A stretch of DNA of 9,281 bases from Nitrosomonadales bacterium. Its GTDB lineage: Bacteria > Pseudomonadota > Gammaproteobacteria > Burkholderiales > Gallionellaceae. The notes below the pieces were generated by a model that saw only the letters and a list, made by a program, of their open reading frames with translations, made no database searches and was not told the DNA's origin. Where the stretch lies: the NCBI GenBank assembly GCA_016218465.1, contig JACREA010000144.1, forward strand, positions 1 to 9,281, in the 5' to 3' direction. A program made the position numbers and the translations under genes. Shown piece after piece: positions 1 to 6,639 of the stretch (position 1 is the stretch's first letter; every line of letters begins with the position of its first letter).

Positions 1-9
1 TCAGGGCGG

Positions 10-129
10 CTACGTATAGGATTTAGGCCTGAGCGCAATGCGCTCCAGCGTGTCGGTGATCTCGGCGGCGATTTTGGCTTTCTGCTCGCGGGTCAGCGCT
101 CCCGCGATGCGGATGTTGACGTAAGGCAT
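10..129 (-). CDS. Truncated tautomerase-family (4-oxalocrotonate tautomerase-like) protein
   Basis: The 39-residue product begins MPYVNIRIAG. This is typical of the 4-oxalocrotonate tautomerase superfamily, in which the N-terminal proline (Pro2, exposed after Met removal) is the catalytic base for keto-enol isomerisation. The first strand and the following helix (TREQKAKIAAEITDTLERI, residues 13-31) fit the family fold. A strong ribosome binding site, AAGGAG on the minus strand (135-140), supports this start. Family members are usually about 60-80 residues and continue with a second beta strand and C-terminal part, but here a TAG at 10-12 ends the frame straight after KSYT. It is therefore either a broken gene or a sequencing/assembly frameshift; only nine bases remain beyond the stop, so this cannot be settled here. 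It lies 17 bases after rsmE on the same strand and is probably co-transcribed. The family assignment is fairly safe; the true substrate is unknown. Confidence 0.6.
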   Translation of the reverse strand: MPYVNIRIAGALTREQKAKIAAEITDTLERIALRPKSYT

Positions 130-146
130 GGCATCTCCTTGATGAG

Positions 147-878
147 TTAAATGAAATCTCCCCAGATAGTCTGGAGCGCGGCGAGCCCGGCAACAGCGGC
201 GGTTTCGGTGCGCAGGACGCGCGCGCCGATGCGGATAGGGGTAAAACCGCAATGCAATGCGCTGTCGCTTTCCGATTGGGTAAAGCCACCCTCGGCGCCG
301 ATCAGCAGTACCACGCTTCCTTTCGGTTTCTCCAGGCTATGCAGCGAGGCCGCGCCCTGAGGCAGCAGGATGAGTTTGGTTCCGGATAAAGCTTTCATTT
401 GCTGCAGCCATGCCATGATGTTCAGCGGAGGGTAAATCGCCGGAAGCACGTTGCGTCCGCACTGCTCGCAGGCGGAGATAGCAACCTGCCGCCAGTGTTC
501 GAGGCGTTTTGCGGTGCGTTCGGCGGGTAGCCTCGCCACGCTGCGCTCGGTGTCGAGCGGCTGAATTTCGGTGACGCCCAGTTCGGTGGCTTTCTGGATC
601 ACCCAATCCATTTTTTCGCTGCTGGAAAGCGCTTGGGCCAGCATTACCTGCAATGGCGATTCACGGTTAACGTTGCCGGAGGTAATCTCGCCGATAACCA
701 CGCGCTTGCCGCTGAGTTCGTTGATCACACCGTGGCTCTCGTTGCCGATACCGTCAAAAATTTCCACACGGTTTCCCTCGCGCAAGCGCAACACGCGAGA
801 AGCGTGGTGAGCCGCGTCCGGAGGAAGATCAAATGTTCCGCCTGTCGGCAGCGGCGGGGGGCAGTAGAAACGCGGCAT
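147..878 (-). CDS. rsmE: 16S rRNA (uracil(1498)-N(3))-methyltransferase RsmE
   Basis: RsmE uses S-adenosylmethionine to methylate N3 of U1498 in 16S rRNA of the small ribosomal subunit, in the cytoplasm. The 243-residue product has the family's usual length. The N-terminal PUA-like part shows HHASRVLR (24-31). The SPOUT methyltransferase part carries QKATELGV (95-102), ERS (111-113), EQCGR (138-142), the SAM-binding loop IGAEGGF (193-199) and the knot motif RVLRTETA (220-227). All expected signatures are present and nothing looks broken. I chose the ATG at 876-878 because family proteins commonly begin MPRFYC; a TTG two codons upstream (882-884) is in frame but less likely. No clear Shine-Dalgarno sequence precedes the ATG. 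A promoter candidate lies just upstream in the divergent region, and the tautomerase fragment follows 17 bases after the stop. Confidence 0.96.
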   Translation of the reverse strand: MPRFYCPPPLPTGGTFDLPPDAAHHASRVLRLREGNRVEIFDGIGNESHGVINELSGKRVVIGEITSGNVNRESPLQVMLAQALSSSEKMDWVIQKATELGVTEIQPLDTERSVARLPAERTAKRLEHWRQVAISACEQCGRNVLPAIYPPLNIMAWLQQMKALSGTKLILLPQGAASLHSLEKPKGSVVLLIGAEGGFTQSESDSALHCGFTPIRIGARVLRTETAAVAGLAALQTIWGDFI

Positions 879-914
879 GGTCAAGGCGCAACTGAAAAGG
901 AGTGTCGGCGTGAT

Positions 915-942
915 AATATATCGTATTGGAAATTGTTGTCAG
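915..942 (-). promoter_or_regulatory. Candidate sigma70-type promoter for rsmE
   Basis: Read on the minus strand, CTGACA (plus-strand 937-942) and TATATT (915-920) are separated by 16 bases. Each hexamer matches the sigma70 consensus at five of six positions. Transcription would start near position 908, giving a leader of about 30 bases before the rsmE ATG at 878. It sits in the only divergent intergenic gap of the window, where a promoter is expected. The -35 hexamer overlaps the ribosome binding site of the plus-strand thioredoxin-like gene. This is pattern matching only. Confidence 0.45.
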
Positions 943-945
943 GAG
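940..945 (+). promoter_or_regulatory. Ribosome binding site deciding the start of the thioredoxin-like gene
   Basis: CAGGAG ends six bases before the ATG at 952. This favours 952 over the in-frame upstream ATG at 877, which overlaps the rsmE start codon, has no such site and would add 25 residues unlike the family. Confidence 0.7.
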
Positions 946-951
946 TTCGAC

Positions 952-1509
952 ATGGTCAGTCTGCAACCTCCGTTATGCGATTTCGGAGGGAAAGCCCGCG
1001 ATTTCGACCTGCCCGGAGTGGACGGCAAAAGATACAACCTCGCCAGCGCGCGCGGCAAGAACGGTTTGCTGGTGATGTTCATCTGCAACCACTGCCCTTA
1101 TGTGAAATCCATCCGCGACCGGATCGTGCGGGACGCGCGCGAATTGCAGCAGCACGGTATCAACAGCATCGCCATCATGTCCAACGACCCTGCGGAATAT
1201 GCGGAGGATTCGTTCGACAACATGCAGCGGGTGGCAAGCCAATACGGCTACCCTTTTCCTTATGTGTGGGACGAAACCCAGCAGGTTGCCAAGGAATACG
1301 GCGCGGTGTGCACGCCGGATTTCTTCGGCTTCAACGCTAACCTGGAGTTGCAGTACCGCGGCAGGCTGGATGCGTCGCGCAAGGAGGCGGTTCCCGGCGC
1401 ACCGCGCGACCTGTTCAACGCGATGGTGCAGATAGCGCAGACCGGACAGGGGCCGCGCGAGCAGATCGCCAGCATGGGCTGTTCCATCAAATGGCGCACT
1501 GAAGCGTAA
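952..1509 (+). CDS. Thioredoxin-family (AhpC/TSA, PRX-like) protein
   Basis: The 185-residue product is a cytoplasmic-type thioredoxin-fold protein with no signal peptide or membrane segment. It resembles the widespread 'thioredoxin family protein' group close to peroxiredoxins. Visible motifs are KARDFDLPGVDGK (14-26, AhpC/TSA-like N-terminus), the redox motif CNHCPYV (45-51, a CxxC pair at the usual place after the first beta strand), EDSFDNM (85-91), GAVCTPDFFGF (117-127, with the cis-proline-type TP), YRGRLD (135-140) and a C-terminal GCSIKW (176-181). The extra cysteines at 9, 120 and 177 could take part in disulfide exchange. A thiol reductase or peroxidase role is likely, but the physiological partner is unknown. 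It is transcribed divergently from rsmE. The phosphatase gene follows after 20 bases, so the two may form an operon. Confidence 0.88.
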   Translation: MVSLQPPLCDFGGKARDFDLPGVDGKRYNLASARGKNGLLVMFICNHCPYVKSIRDRIVRDARELQQHGINSIAIMSNDPAEYAEDSFDNMQRVASQYGYPFPYVWDETQQVAKEYGAVCTPDFFGFNANLELQYRGRLDASRKEAVPGAPRDLFNAMVQIAQTGQGPREQIASMGCSIKWRTEA

Positions 1510-1529
1510 AAAGGCAAACACAAAAAAGA

Positions 1530-2342
1530 ATGAATAATTCAACTACAGGCGGTATGGGTGCGCTGCTCAAGGCGGCAGTTGCGGCGGTCAAACTGGTAAC
1601 TGCTGAGGAAATCATGCCGCGTTATCTCAAGGTGGCACATCAGCACAAAGGCGACGGCAGCCTGTGCACCGAGGCGGATCTAGCTGCGCAAAACGCGTTA
1701 ATCAGGAAGCTGCAATCCATTCTCAATGTGCCGGTGTTAGGGGAGGAGATGACCGAGGCCGAGCAGCATGCACTTTGGAAGGCGGGCCATGACGGCATGT
1801 GGTGCATCGACCCGATCGACGGTACATCCAATTTTGTGCGCGGGCTGCCTTATTTCGCAGTGTCCGTCGCATTGATACGCGAAGGCAAGAGTGTGCTGGG
1901 GGTAGTGTATGACCCGGTGGCAAATGAGATATTTGCCGCCGAACATGAGCGGGGTGCTTTTCTGAATGGAGAAAAACTGGTTGGCCGCGAGTCGGAGGGC
2001 AAGCTGGCACAAGCCTTGGCCAGCGTGGATTTCAAGCACTTGAAAAAGAAACTGGCCACGCAACTGGTGACTAACCCGCCGTATACCTCGCAGCGTAACT
2101 TTGGCGCGAGCGCATTGGATTGGTGTTATACAGCCATGGGGCGCAATGACGTGTATTTGCACGGGGGACAAAAGCTCTGGGATTATGCCGCCGGTCTTCT
2201 GGTGTTGCAGGAGTCGGGTGGCCATGCATGCTGCATAGAGAGCGATGATTTTGCCAAATGCAACACTTGGCAACGTTCTGTCATCGCCGCACGCGATGAA
2301 ATGCTTTTTGAAGAATGGAAAAACTGGATACGCGCGCAGTAG
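1530..2342 (+). CDS. Inositol-monophosphatase-family phosphatase
   Basis: The 270-residue protein belongs to the Mg2+-dependent, Li+-sensitive phosphatase superfamily (inositol monophosphatase, CysQ, histidinol-phosphatase HisN types). Visible signatures are TEAD (47-50), the metal-binding GEEM (71-74), the core motif WCIDPIDGTSNFV (91-103, with D94 and D97 as metal ligands), GVVYDPV (124-130) and the C-terminal WDYAAG (217-222, with D218 as the third metal site). All metal ligands appear intact, so an active enzyme is expected. Which phosphate monoester it cleaves cannot be read from the sequence. The ATG at 1530 follows only an A-rich stretch (AAAAAAG); a second in-frame ATG at 1554 would remove eight residues and is a fair alternative. 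It follows the thioredoxin-like gene by 20 bases and precedes trkA by 33. Confidence 0.9.
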   Translation: MNNSTTGGMGALLKAAVAAVKLVTAEEIMPRYLKVAHQHKGDGSLCTEADLAAQNALIRKLQSILNVPVLGEEMTEAEQHALWKAGHDGMWCIDPIDGTSNFVRGLPYFAVSVALIREGKSVLGVVYDPVANEIFAAEHERGAFLNGEKLVGRESEGKLAQALASVDFKHLKKKLATQLVTNPPYTSQRNFGASALDWCYTAMGRNDVYLHGGQKLWDYAAGLLVLQESGGHACCIESDDFAKCNTWQRSVIAARDEMLFEEWKNWIRAQ

Positions 2343-2363
2343 GGGTCGCCGTGCCTGTGCAAC

Positions 2364-2370
2364 AAGGGGA
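2364..2370 (+). promoter_or_regulatory. Ribosome binding site supporting the GTG start of trkA
   Basis: AAGGGGA ends five bases before the GTG at 2376. The protein read from this GTG begins MKILILGAGQVG, exactly at the expected first strand and nucleotide-binding loop of TrkA. Confidence 0.7.
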
Positions 2371-2375
2371 ATATC

Positions 2376-3749
2376 GTGAAAATATTGATACTCGGCGCAG
2401 GCCAGGTTGGCTCTACCGTGGCGGAAAGCCTGGTGAGCGAGGCTAACGACATTACAGTCGTTGATTCCGATGGCGACAAGTTGCGTCAACTGCAGGAAAG
2501 GCTGGATTTGCGCACCCTGACCGGCAACGCGGCGCATCCTTTCACACTTGAGCAGGCGGGCATCGCCGATACTGACATGCTGCTGGCCGTTACGCAAAGC
2601 GACGAAGTCAATCTGGTGGCCTGCAAACTGGCAGCCAGTCTTTACAACACACCGACGCGCATCGCCCGGATCCGTGCTGCCGATTATCTGGAACGCAAGG
2701 AAGTATTCAGCGCGGAAAATTTCTGCGTGAATTTTTCGATATGCCCTGAACAAAAGCTTACCGAATACATCACCAAGCTGATCGAGTTTCCTGAAGCGCT
2801 GCAAGTTCTGGAATTCGCCGATGGCAAAGCATCGTTGGTGGCGGTGCGCGCAGTTGAGGGAGGGCCGCTGGTGGGCAAGCCGCTGAGTTTCCTGCGCACT
2901 CACATGCCACAGGTCGAAGCGCGCGTTGCAGCGATTTTTCGCAAAGACGGACCAATTATTCCCGAGGGCAGTACCGTGGTGCAGGATGGAGACGAAATTT
3001 TCTTCATCGCCGCAACCGACAACATACGTAGCGTGCTCAGCGAAATGCGCCGCATGGATAAACCCAGCAAGCGCGTGATGATTATCGGTGGCGGCAATAT
3101 CGGCCGCAGGCTGGCAAAGGCATTGGAGCGTGATTATCAGGTCAAACTAATCGAATACAACAAAAAATCTTGCGAAATACTGGCCGGCGAGCTGGCCAAA
3201 ACCCTGGTACTGCACGGCGACGGTACGGATGAAAAGCTGATGCAGCAGGAACATGTCGACGAGGTAGACGTGTTCTGCGCTTTGACCAACGACGATGAGA
3301 ACAACATCATGTCGTCGTTACTGGCCAAGCAAGGCGGCGCGCACAAGGTGATTGCATTGATTAACCGCAGCGCCTACGTCGGCCTGGTGCAAGGCGGCAA
3401 GATTGACATCGCTCTGTCCCCGGCGCATGTCACGATCGGTTCGTTGCTTGCTTTCGTACGGCAAGGAGACGTGGCGGCCGTGCACTCACTGCGGCGCGGC
3501 GCGGCGGAAGCGCTTGAATTGGTGGTACACGGCGACCGCCAGTCTTCGAGCGTGGTGGGGCGGCGCATCGACGAAATCGACCTGCCCAAGGGTGCTACCA
3601 TCGGCGCGATTGTGCGGGGCAGCCATGTCATCATGGGGCATCACGATACGCAGATCGAGGCGGAAGACCATGTGATCGTATTCGTCATCAACAAGCAGAT
3701 GTTGAAGAAGGTCGAGAAATTGTTCCAGGTCAGTATCGGGTTTTTCTGA
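2376..3749 (+). CDS. trkA: Trk system potassium uptake protein TrkA (NAD-binding RCK subunit)
   Basis: TrkA is the peripheral cytoplasmic subunit that binds NAD(H)/ATP and gates the TrkH channel for K+ uptake. The 457-residue protein has the classic doubled layout. The first RCK/Rossmann domain (about 1-120) has GAGQVG (7-12) and acidic D30 at the end of strand two. The first TrkA-C domain spans about 140-225. The second Rossmann domain (about 232-350) has GGGNIG (238-243) and acidic E260. The second TrkA-C domain spans about 370-455. Both glycine loops and both acidic residues are present, so both halves should bind dinucleotide. Length matches the family (about 458). The start is GTG with a good ribosome binding site. 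Its TGA stop shares one base with the ATG of trkH, a sign of translational coupling and of matched subunit production. Confidence 0.97.
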   Translation: MKILILGAGQVGSTVAESLVSEANDITVVDSDGDKLRQLQERLDLRTLTGNAAHPFTLEQAGIADTDMLLAVTQSDEVNLVACKLAASLYNTPTRIARIRAADYLERKEVFSAENFCVNFSICPEQKLTEYITKLIEFPEALQVLEFADGKASLVAVRAVEGGPLVGKPLSFLRTHMPQVEARVAAIFRKDGPIIPEGSTVVQDGDEIFFIAATDNIRSVLSEMRRMDKPSKRVMIIGGGNIGRRLAKALERDYQVKLIEYNKKSCEILAGELAKTLVLHGDGTDEKLMQQEHVDEVDVFCALTNDDENNIMSSLLAKQGGAHKVIALINRSAYVGLVQGGKIDIALSPAHVTIGSLLAFVRQGDVAAVHSLRRGAAEALELVVHGDRQSSSVVGRRIDEIDLPKGATIGAIVRGSHVIMGHHDTQIEAEDHVIVFVINKQMLKKVEKLFQVSIGFF

Positions 3750-5209
3750 TGGGGCGCACCCTGACCGTTATTCACGCTTTGGGCTTGATGCTGGTGGTTT
3801 TTAGCGCTGCCTACATAATGCCGTTAATTACCGCACTGATATATGCAGACGAATCCGTGTTGCTGGATTTCCTGCTGGCTATGGTCTGGACACTGTCCAT
3901 CGGTCTGTTAATGTGGTTGCTGACACGCCGCTACAAGGGCGAACTGTCCATTCGGCACGGATATTTGCTGGTAGTGTGCATGTGGACGGCGATGCCCGCA
4001 GTAGCAACCTTGCCGTTACTGCTGGTGATTGACAGCCTGTCGTTCACCGATGCCTATTTTGAAACCATGTCGGGATTAACGACCACCGGCGCAACCGCGC
4101 TGACCGGACTGGACAAGTTGCCACCCGCCATCAACATCTGGCGGCATGAATTGAACTGGCTGGGTGGCATGGGGATCATCGTTTTGGCGGTGGCAATTTT
4201 GCCACTGCTCGGTATTGGCGGTCGCCAGTTGTTCAAGGCGGAAACTTCGGGGCCAATGAAGGATTCCGCGTTGGCTCCGCGCATTACCGAGACGGCGCGC
4301 AACCTCTGGCTGATATATTTGAGCATTACCATCGCCTGTATTTTGTCGCTGAAGGTGGTAGGCATGGATTGGCTGAATGCCATATGCCATGCGTTTGCCG
4401 CGATGGGGCTGGGCGGCTTTTCCACGCACGATACCAGTATCGGTTATTTCAATTCGCCGGCAATTGAAGCAGTGCTGATCGTGTTTATGCTGATTGCCGC
4501 GATGAATTTTGCAACTCATTTTCTTGCTTGGCGAGAGAAAAGCTTATCACTTTATTTGCGCGATGTGGAAGGAATTGCCACCGTGGGAATAACATTGGCG
4601 AGCTGTGTAGGGATTGCCGCATTTCTGTGGTGGCAGGGCACATACCCGAGTTTCTGGACAGCTCTGCGCCACGCCAGCTTTAATCTGGTTTCGATTGCTA
4701 CGGACTGCGGTTTTGCCAGCGCGGACTTCAATAAATGGCCGATTTTTGCGCCGATGTGGATGTTGTTTCTGAGTTGTGTGGTTGCCAGCTCTGGTTCCAC
4801 GGGTGGCGGTATCAAGATGATCCGCACCCTGGTGTTGTTTAAGCAGGCAGGGCGCGAATTTGTCAAACTGCTTCATCCAGCAGCCGTCAATCCAATGAAA
4901 ATAGGTGGACAGGTTATTCCGAACAACGTGGTATTTGCGGTGCTCGGTTTCATATTTTTGTATTTCATGAGCGTGGCTACGCTGACTTTTATATTGTTGA
5001 TTAGCGGAATGGATTTTATCTCAGCATTTTCCGCGATCATTGCTTGTATCAACAATGCGGGACCGGGTCTGGGTGTAGTGGGTCCGGCCAGCAACTATGG
5101 TGTGCTGACCGATTTCCAGACATGGGTATGTACGTTTGCAATGCTGATCGGACGTTTGGAAGTCTTCACGGTTCTGATTTTGTTTACCCCGCATTTCTGG
5201 CGACGATAA
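3749..5209 (+). CDS. trkH: Trk system potassium uptake protein TrkH (channel subunit)
   Basis: TrkH is the inner-membrane K+ channel subunit of the Trk system, gated by TrkA. The 486-residue protein is strongly hydrophobic, with many membrane segments starting at about residues 8-30. It carries the four pore-loop filter motifs of the SKT superfamily: TTTGAT (111-116), GLGGFST (220-226), TDCGFAS (318-324) and NNAGPGLG (435-442). Each has the key filter glycine. The gating-loop motif GSTGGGIK (349-356) and the C-terminal GRLE (468-471) are also present. Length and all four repeats are complete, so it should be functional. Its ATG overlaps the trkA stop by one base (TGATG). The internal-loop glycines identify it as TrkH/KtrB-type, and the TrkA partner with two RCK domains supports TrkH rather than KtrB. 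No hairpin-plus-T-run terminator is visible after it. Confidence 0.96.
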   Translation: MGRTLTVIHALGLMLVVFSAAYIMPLITALIYADESVLLDFLLAMVWTLSIGLLMWLLTRRYKGELSIRHGYLLVVCMWTAMPAVATLPLLLVIDSLSFTDAYFETMSGLTTTGATALTGLDKLPPAINIWRHELNWLGGMGIIVLAVAILPLLGIGGRQLFKAETSGPMKDSALAPRITETARNLWLIYLSITIACILSLKVVGMDWLNAICHAFAAMGLGGFSTHDTSIGYFNSPAIEAVLIVFMLIAAMNFATHFLAWREKSLSLYLRDVEGIATVGITLASCVGIAAFLWWQGTYPSFWTALRHASFNLVSIATDCGFASADFNKWPIFAPMWMLFLSCVVASSGSTGGGIKMIRTLVLFKQAGREFVKLLHPAAVNPMKIGGQVIPNNVVFAVLGFIFLYFMSVATLTFILLISGMDFISAFSAIIACINNAGPGLGVVGPASNYGVLTDFQTWVCTFAMLIGRLEVFTVLILFTPHFWRR

Positions 5210-5230
5210 AAACGGTTACCGGTAAAAACG
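5207..5230. repeat. Short direct repeat flanking a 10-base palindrome at the trkH stop
   Basis: TAAAAACG occurs at 5207-5214, where it includes the trkH stop codon, and again at 5223-5230. Between them lies the perfect palindrome TTACCGGTAA (5216-5225), which overlaps the second copy by three bases. It has no loop and no following T-run, so it is not a terminator. It could be a protein-binding site or chance. Confidence 0.25.
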
Positions 5231-5232
5231 CC

Positions 5233-5261
5233 ATGACAGAGGCATGGAGATACGTTAGCAT
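5233..5261 (+). promoter_or_regulatory. Weak promoter candidate for the pil-chp genes
   Basis: ATGACA (5233-5238, five of six to the -35 consensus) and TAGCAT (5256-5261, four of six to the -10 consensus) are 17 bases apart in the trkH-pilG gap. A start near 5268 would give a leader of about 60 bases before pilG. The match is weak; the pil genes may instead rely on read-through from trkH. Confidence 0.25.
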
Positions 5262-5327
5262 TGGCGCCTCGAAATCGTTGAAAACACAGATGATGAGTGC
5301 GTCAGCGCCTAAGCAAGAGGGATCAAA

Positions 5328-5744
5328 ATGAGCGACGAGGATAAGCCGTTAACAGGAATAAAAGTGTTGCTGATCGACGACAGCAACACCATAAGGCGTA
5401 GCGGAGAGATATTCCTCTCGCAAGCGGGATGCCAGGTTATCCTTGCCGAAGACGGATTTGACGGCTTGTCCAAGGTGGTAGACAACCAGCCCGATGTCAT
5501 TTTTGTGGACGTAATGATGCCGCGACTGGATGGCTATCAAACTTGCGCGCTTATCAAAAAAAACCAGCAGTTTAAAAGTACCCCAGTGGTTATGCTGACC
5601 AGCAAGGATACGCTGTTCGACCGCGCACGCGGGAAAATGGTCGGTGCAGATCAGTATCTGATTAAGCCATTCAATAAAAAAAGCCTGATAGAGGCAGTTA
5701 TTATGCATACTCAAGAGAAAAAGGAAGTGGATTATGGCCATTAA
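5328..5744 (+). CDS. pilG: Type IV pilus response regulator PilG (CheY-like)
   Basis: PilG is a single-domain CheY-like receiver phosphorylated by the kinase ChpA. In Pseudomonas aeruginosa it promotes pilus extension and raises cAMP. The 138-residue product has a ten-residue lead followed by the receiver. It shows the acidic pocket IDDSN (16-20), the phospho-acceptor D61 in FVDVMMPRLDGY (59-70), switch residue T91 in VVMLTSKD, and K113 in LIKPF. The stretches NTIRRS, QTCALIKK and LFDRARGKMVGA are PilG-specific and separate it from PilH and ordinary CheY. All active-site residues are intact. No output domain is present. AGAGGGA (5316-5322) is a good ribosome binding site. The stop lies 11 bases inside pilH. 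Confidence 0.94.
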   Translation: MSDEDKPLTGIKVLLIDDSNTIRRSGEIFLSQAGCQVILAEDGFDGLSKVVDNQPDVIFVDVMMPRLDGYQTCALIKKNQQFKSTPVVMLTSKDTLFDRARGKMVGADQYLIKPFNKKSLIEAVIMHTQEKKEVDYGH

Positions 5745-6099
5745 AAAAATATTGGTTGTGGACGATTCGGCGACAGAGCGCCATATTCTTGGGGAGATTT
5801 TGGGCAAACAAGGGTTCGATGTTTCATTTGCCGAAGATGGCGAAAAAGGGGTGGAGCTATCCAAGCTGAACAAACCGGATTTGATCATCATGGATGTAGT
5901 AATGCCCGGAATGAACGGATTTCAGGCGACACGGGCGATATCAAAAGATCCCGAAACGCAGCATATTCCAATAATTATTTGCACCACTAAAGATCAGGAG
6001 ACCGATAAGGTTTGGGGTGTGCGGCAGGGAGCCAAAGACTATGTAGTCAAACCGATAGATGCCGCCGAATTGCTGGGCAAAATTTCCGCTTTGGGTTAA
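5734..6099 (+). CDS. pilH: Type IV pilus response regulator PilH (CheY-like)
   Basis: PilH is the second receiver-only response regulator of the Pil-Chp pathway. It is usually regarded as opposing PilG or acting as a phosphate sink, and is linked to pilus retraction. The 121-residue protein is just a receiver domain: VVDDSATERHIL (8-19, acidic pocket D10/D11), phospho-acceptor D54 in IMDVVMPGMNGF, T84/T85 in ICTTKDQETDKVWG, and K106 in VVKPID. The TTKDQETDKVWGVRQGA stretch is highly characteristic of PilH. The ATG at 5734 lies inside the end of pilG (11-base overlap) and is preceded by AAAGGAAG (5720-5727), so translation is probably coupled to pilG. pilI follows after 14 bases. Confidence 0.94.
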   Translation: MAIKKILVVDDSATERHILGEILGKQGFDVSFAEDGEKGVELSKLNKPDLIIMDVVMPGMNGFQATRAISKDPETQHIPIIICTTKDQETDKVWGVRQGAKDYVVKPIDAAELLGKISALG

Positions 6100-6113
6100 G
6101 CAGCCAGGTAACC

Positions 6114-6611
6114 ATGTCAAAACGGCTCAATTTGCGTGAATTCCAGCAGGGTCTGATCGATCGGATACAGTCGACGGATATGTCCGGAGCGCGTGTATCT
6201 ACGCTGGGCGTACAGATAGCCGGGCAAAACTGGCTGGTGGAAATGGGGGATATCGCCGAGGTATTGCCATTGCCGCCGCTGACCCCGGTGCCATTCACCA
6301 AACCGTGGTTTCGCGGGGTGGCTAATGTGCGCGGCAACTTGTATAGCGTGATCGATATGGCTGCTTATGAGCATAGCGGGGCGGCATCAGGGGATACGAA
6401 TAATCGCGTGCTTCTTGTTGCAGGGCGATATGCTGTTAACGCGGCGTTGCTGGTCGATTGTGTACTGGGATTGCGCGATGCGCGGTCATGGCGGCAAAGC
6501 GAAGGTATTGATAAGCAAACTGAGTATCACGATGAGTTCGACACGTCCTGGCGCAAACTGGACGTGCATGGACTTGTAGAGCAAGCGGAGTTTATGCAAA
6601 TAGGCAATTAG
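6114..6611 (+). CDS. pilI: Type IV pilus chemotaxis coupling protein PilI (CheW-like)
   Basis: PilI is the CheW-type scaffold that links the receptor PilJ to the kinase ChpA at the inner membrane. The 165-residue protein has a short helical lead (about 1-25) followed by a CheW domain. Its core is seen in GVQIAGQNWLVEMGDIAEVLP (32-52) and in FRGVANVRGNLYSVIDMA (66-83), the conserved loop where CheW proteins have GxxNxRG. I chose the ATG at 6114 because an in-frame reading starting further upstream lies within pilH and has no CheW-like sequence. The ribosome binding site is weak (CCAGG near 6104-6108), consistent with coupling to pilH 14 bases upstream. pilJ follows after 28 bases. Confidence 0.9.
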   Translation: MSKRLNLREFQQGLIDRIQSTDMSGARVSTLGVQIAGQNWLVEMGDIAEVLPLPPLTPVPFTKPWFRGVANVRGNLYSVIDMAAYEHSGAASGDTNNRVLLVAGRYAVNAALLVDCVLGLRDARSWRQSEGIDKQTEYHDEFDTSWRKLDVHGLVEQAEFMQIGN

Positions 6612-6639
6612 TCATTCCCGTCTGATAAAGGAAAATAAC

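Noticed and set aside
877..951. An N-terminal extension of the thioredoxin-like protein from ATG 877.
   Set aside because: It would overlap the rsmE start, has no ribosome binding site and adds residues unlike the family; the start at 952 has CAGGAG at good spacing.
633..1340. A 235-codon plus-strand frame spanning the rsmE 5' half and the thioredoxin-like gene.
   Set aside because: It is antisense to rsmE and out of frame with the thioredoxin-like gene. Its product is rich in Arg, His and Gln with no domain, as expected for a shadow frame.
973..1542. A 189-codon minus-strand frame opposite the thioredoxin-like gene.
   Set aside because: No recognisable motif in the product, and no ribosome binding site or promoter was noted for it. 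The plus-strand gene is well supported by CxxC and other family motifs.
1737..2903. A 388-codon open frame on the minus strand across the phosphatase and trkA genes.
   Set aside because: It lies opposite two well-supported genes, and its protein has no recognisable motif. Long antisense frames are common in GC-rich coding DNA.
5210..5327. A transcription terminator after trkH.
   Set aside because: The only palindrome (5216-5225) has no loop and no T-run after it, so it does not fit an intrinsic terminator.
5349..5891. A 180-codon minus-strand frame opposite pilG and pilH.
   Set aside because: The plus strand carries two intact receivers with every active-site residue; the minus-strand product has no family features.
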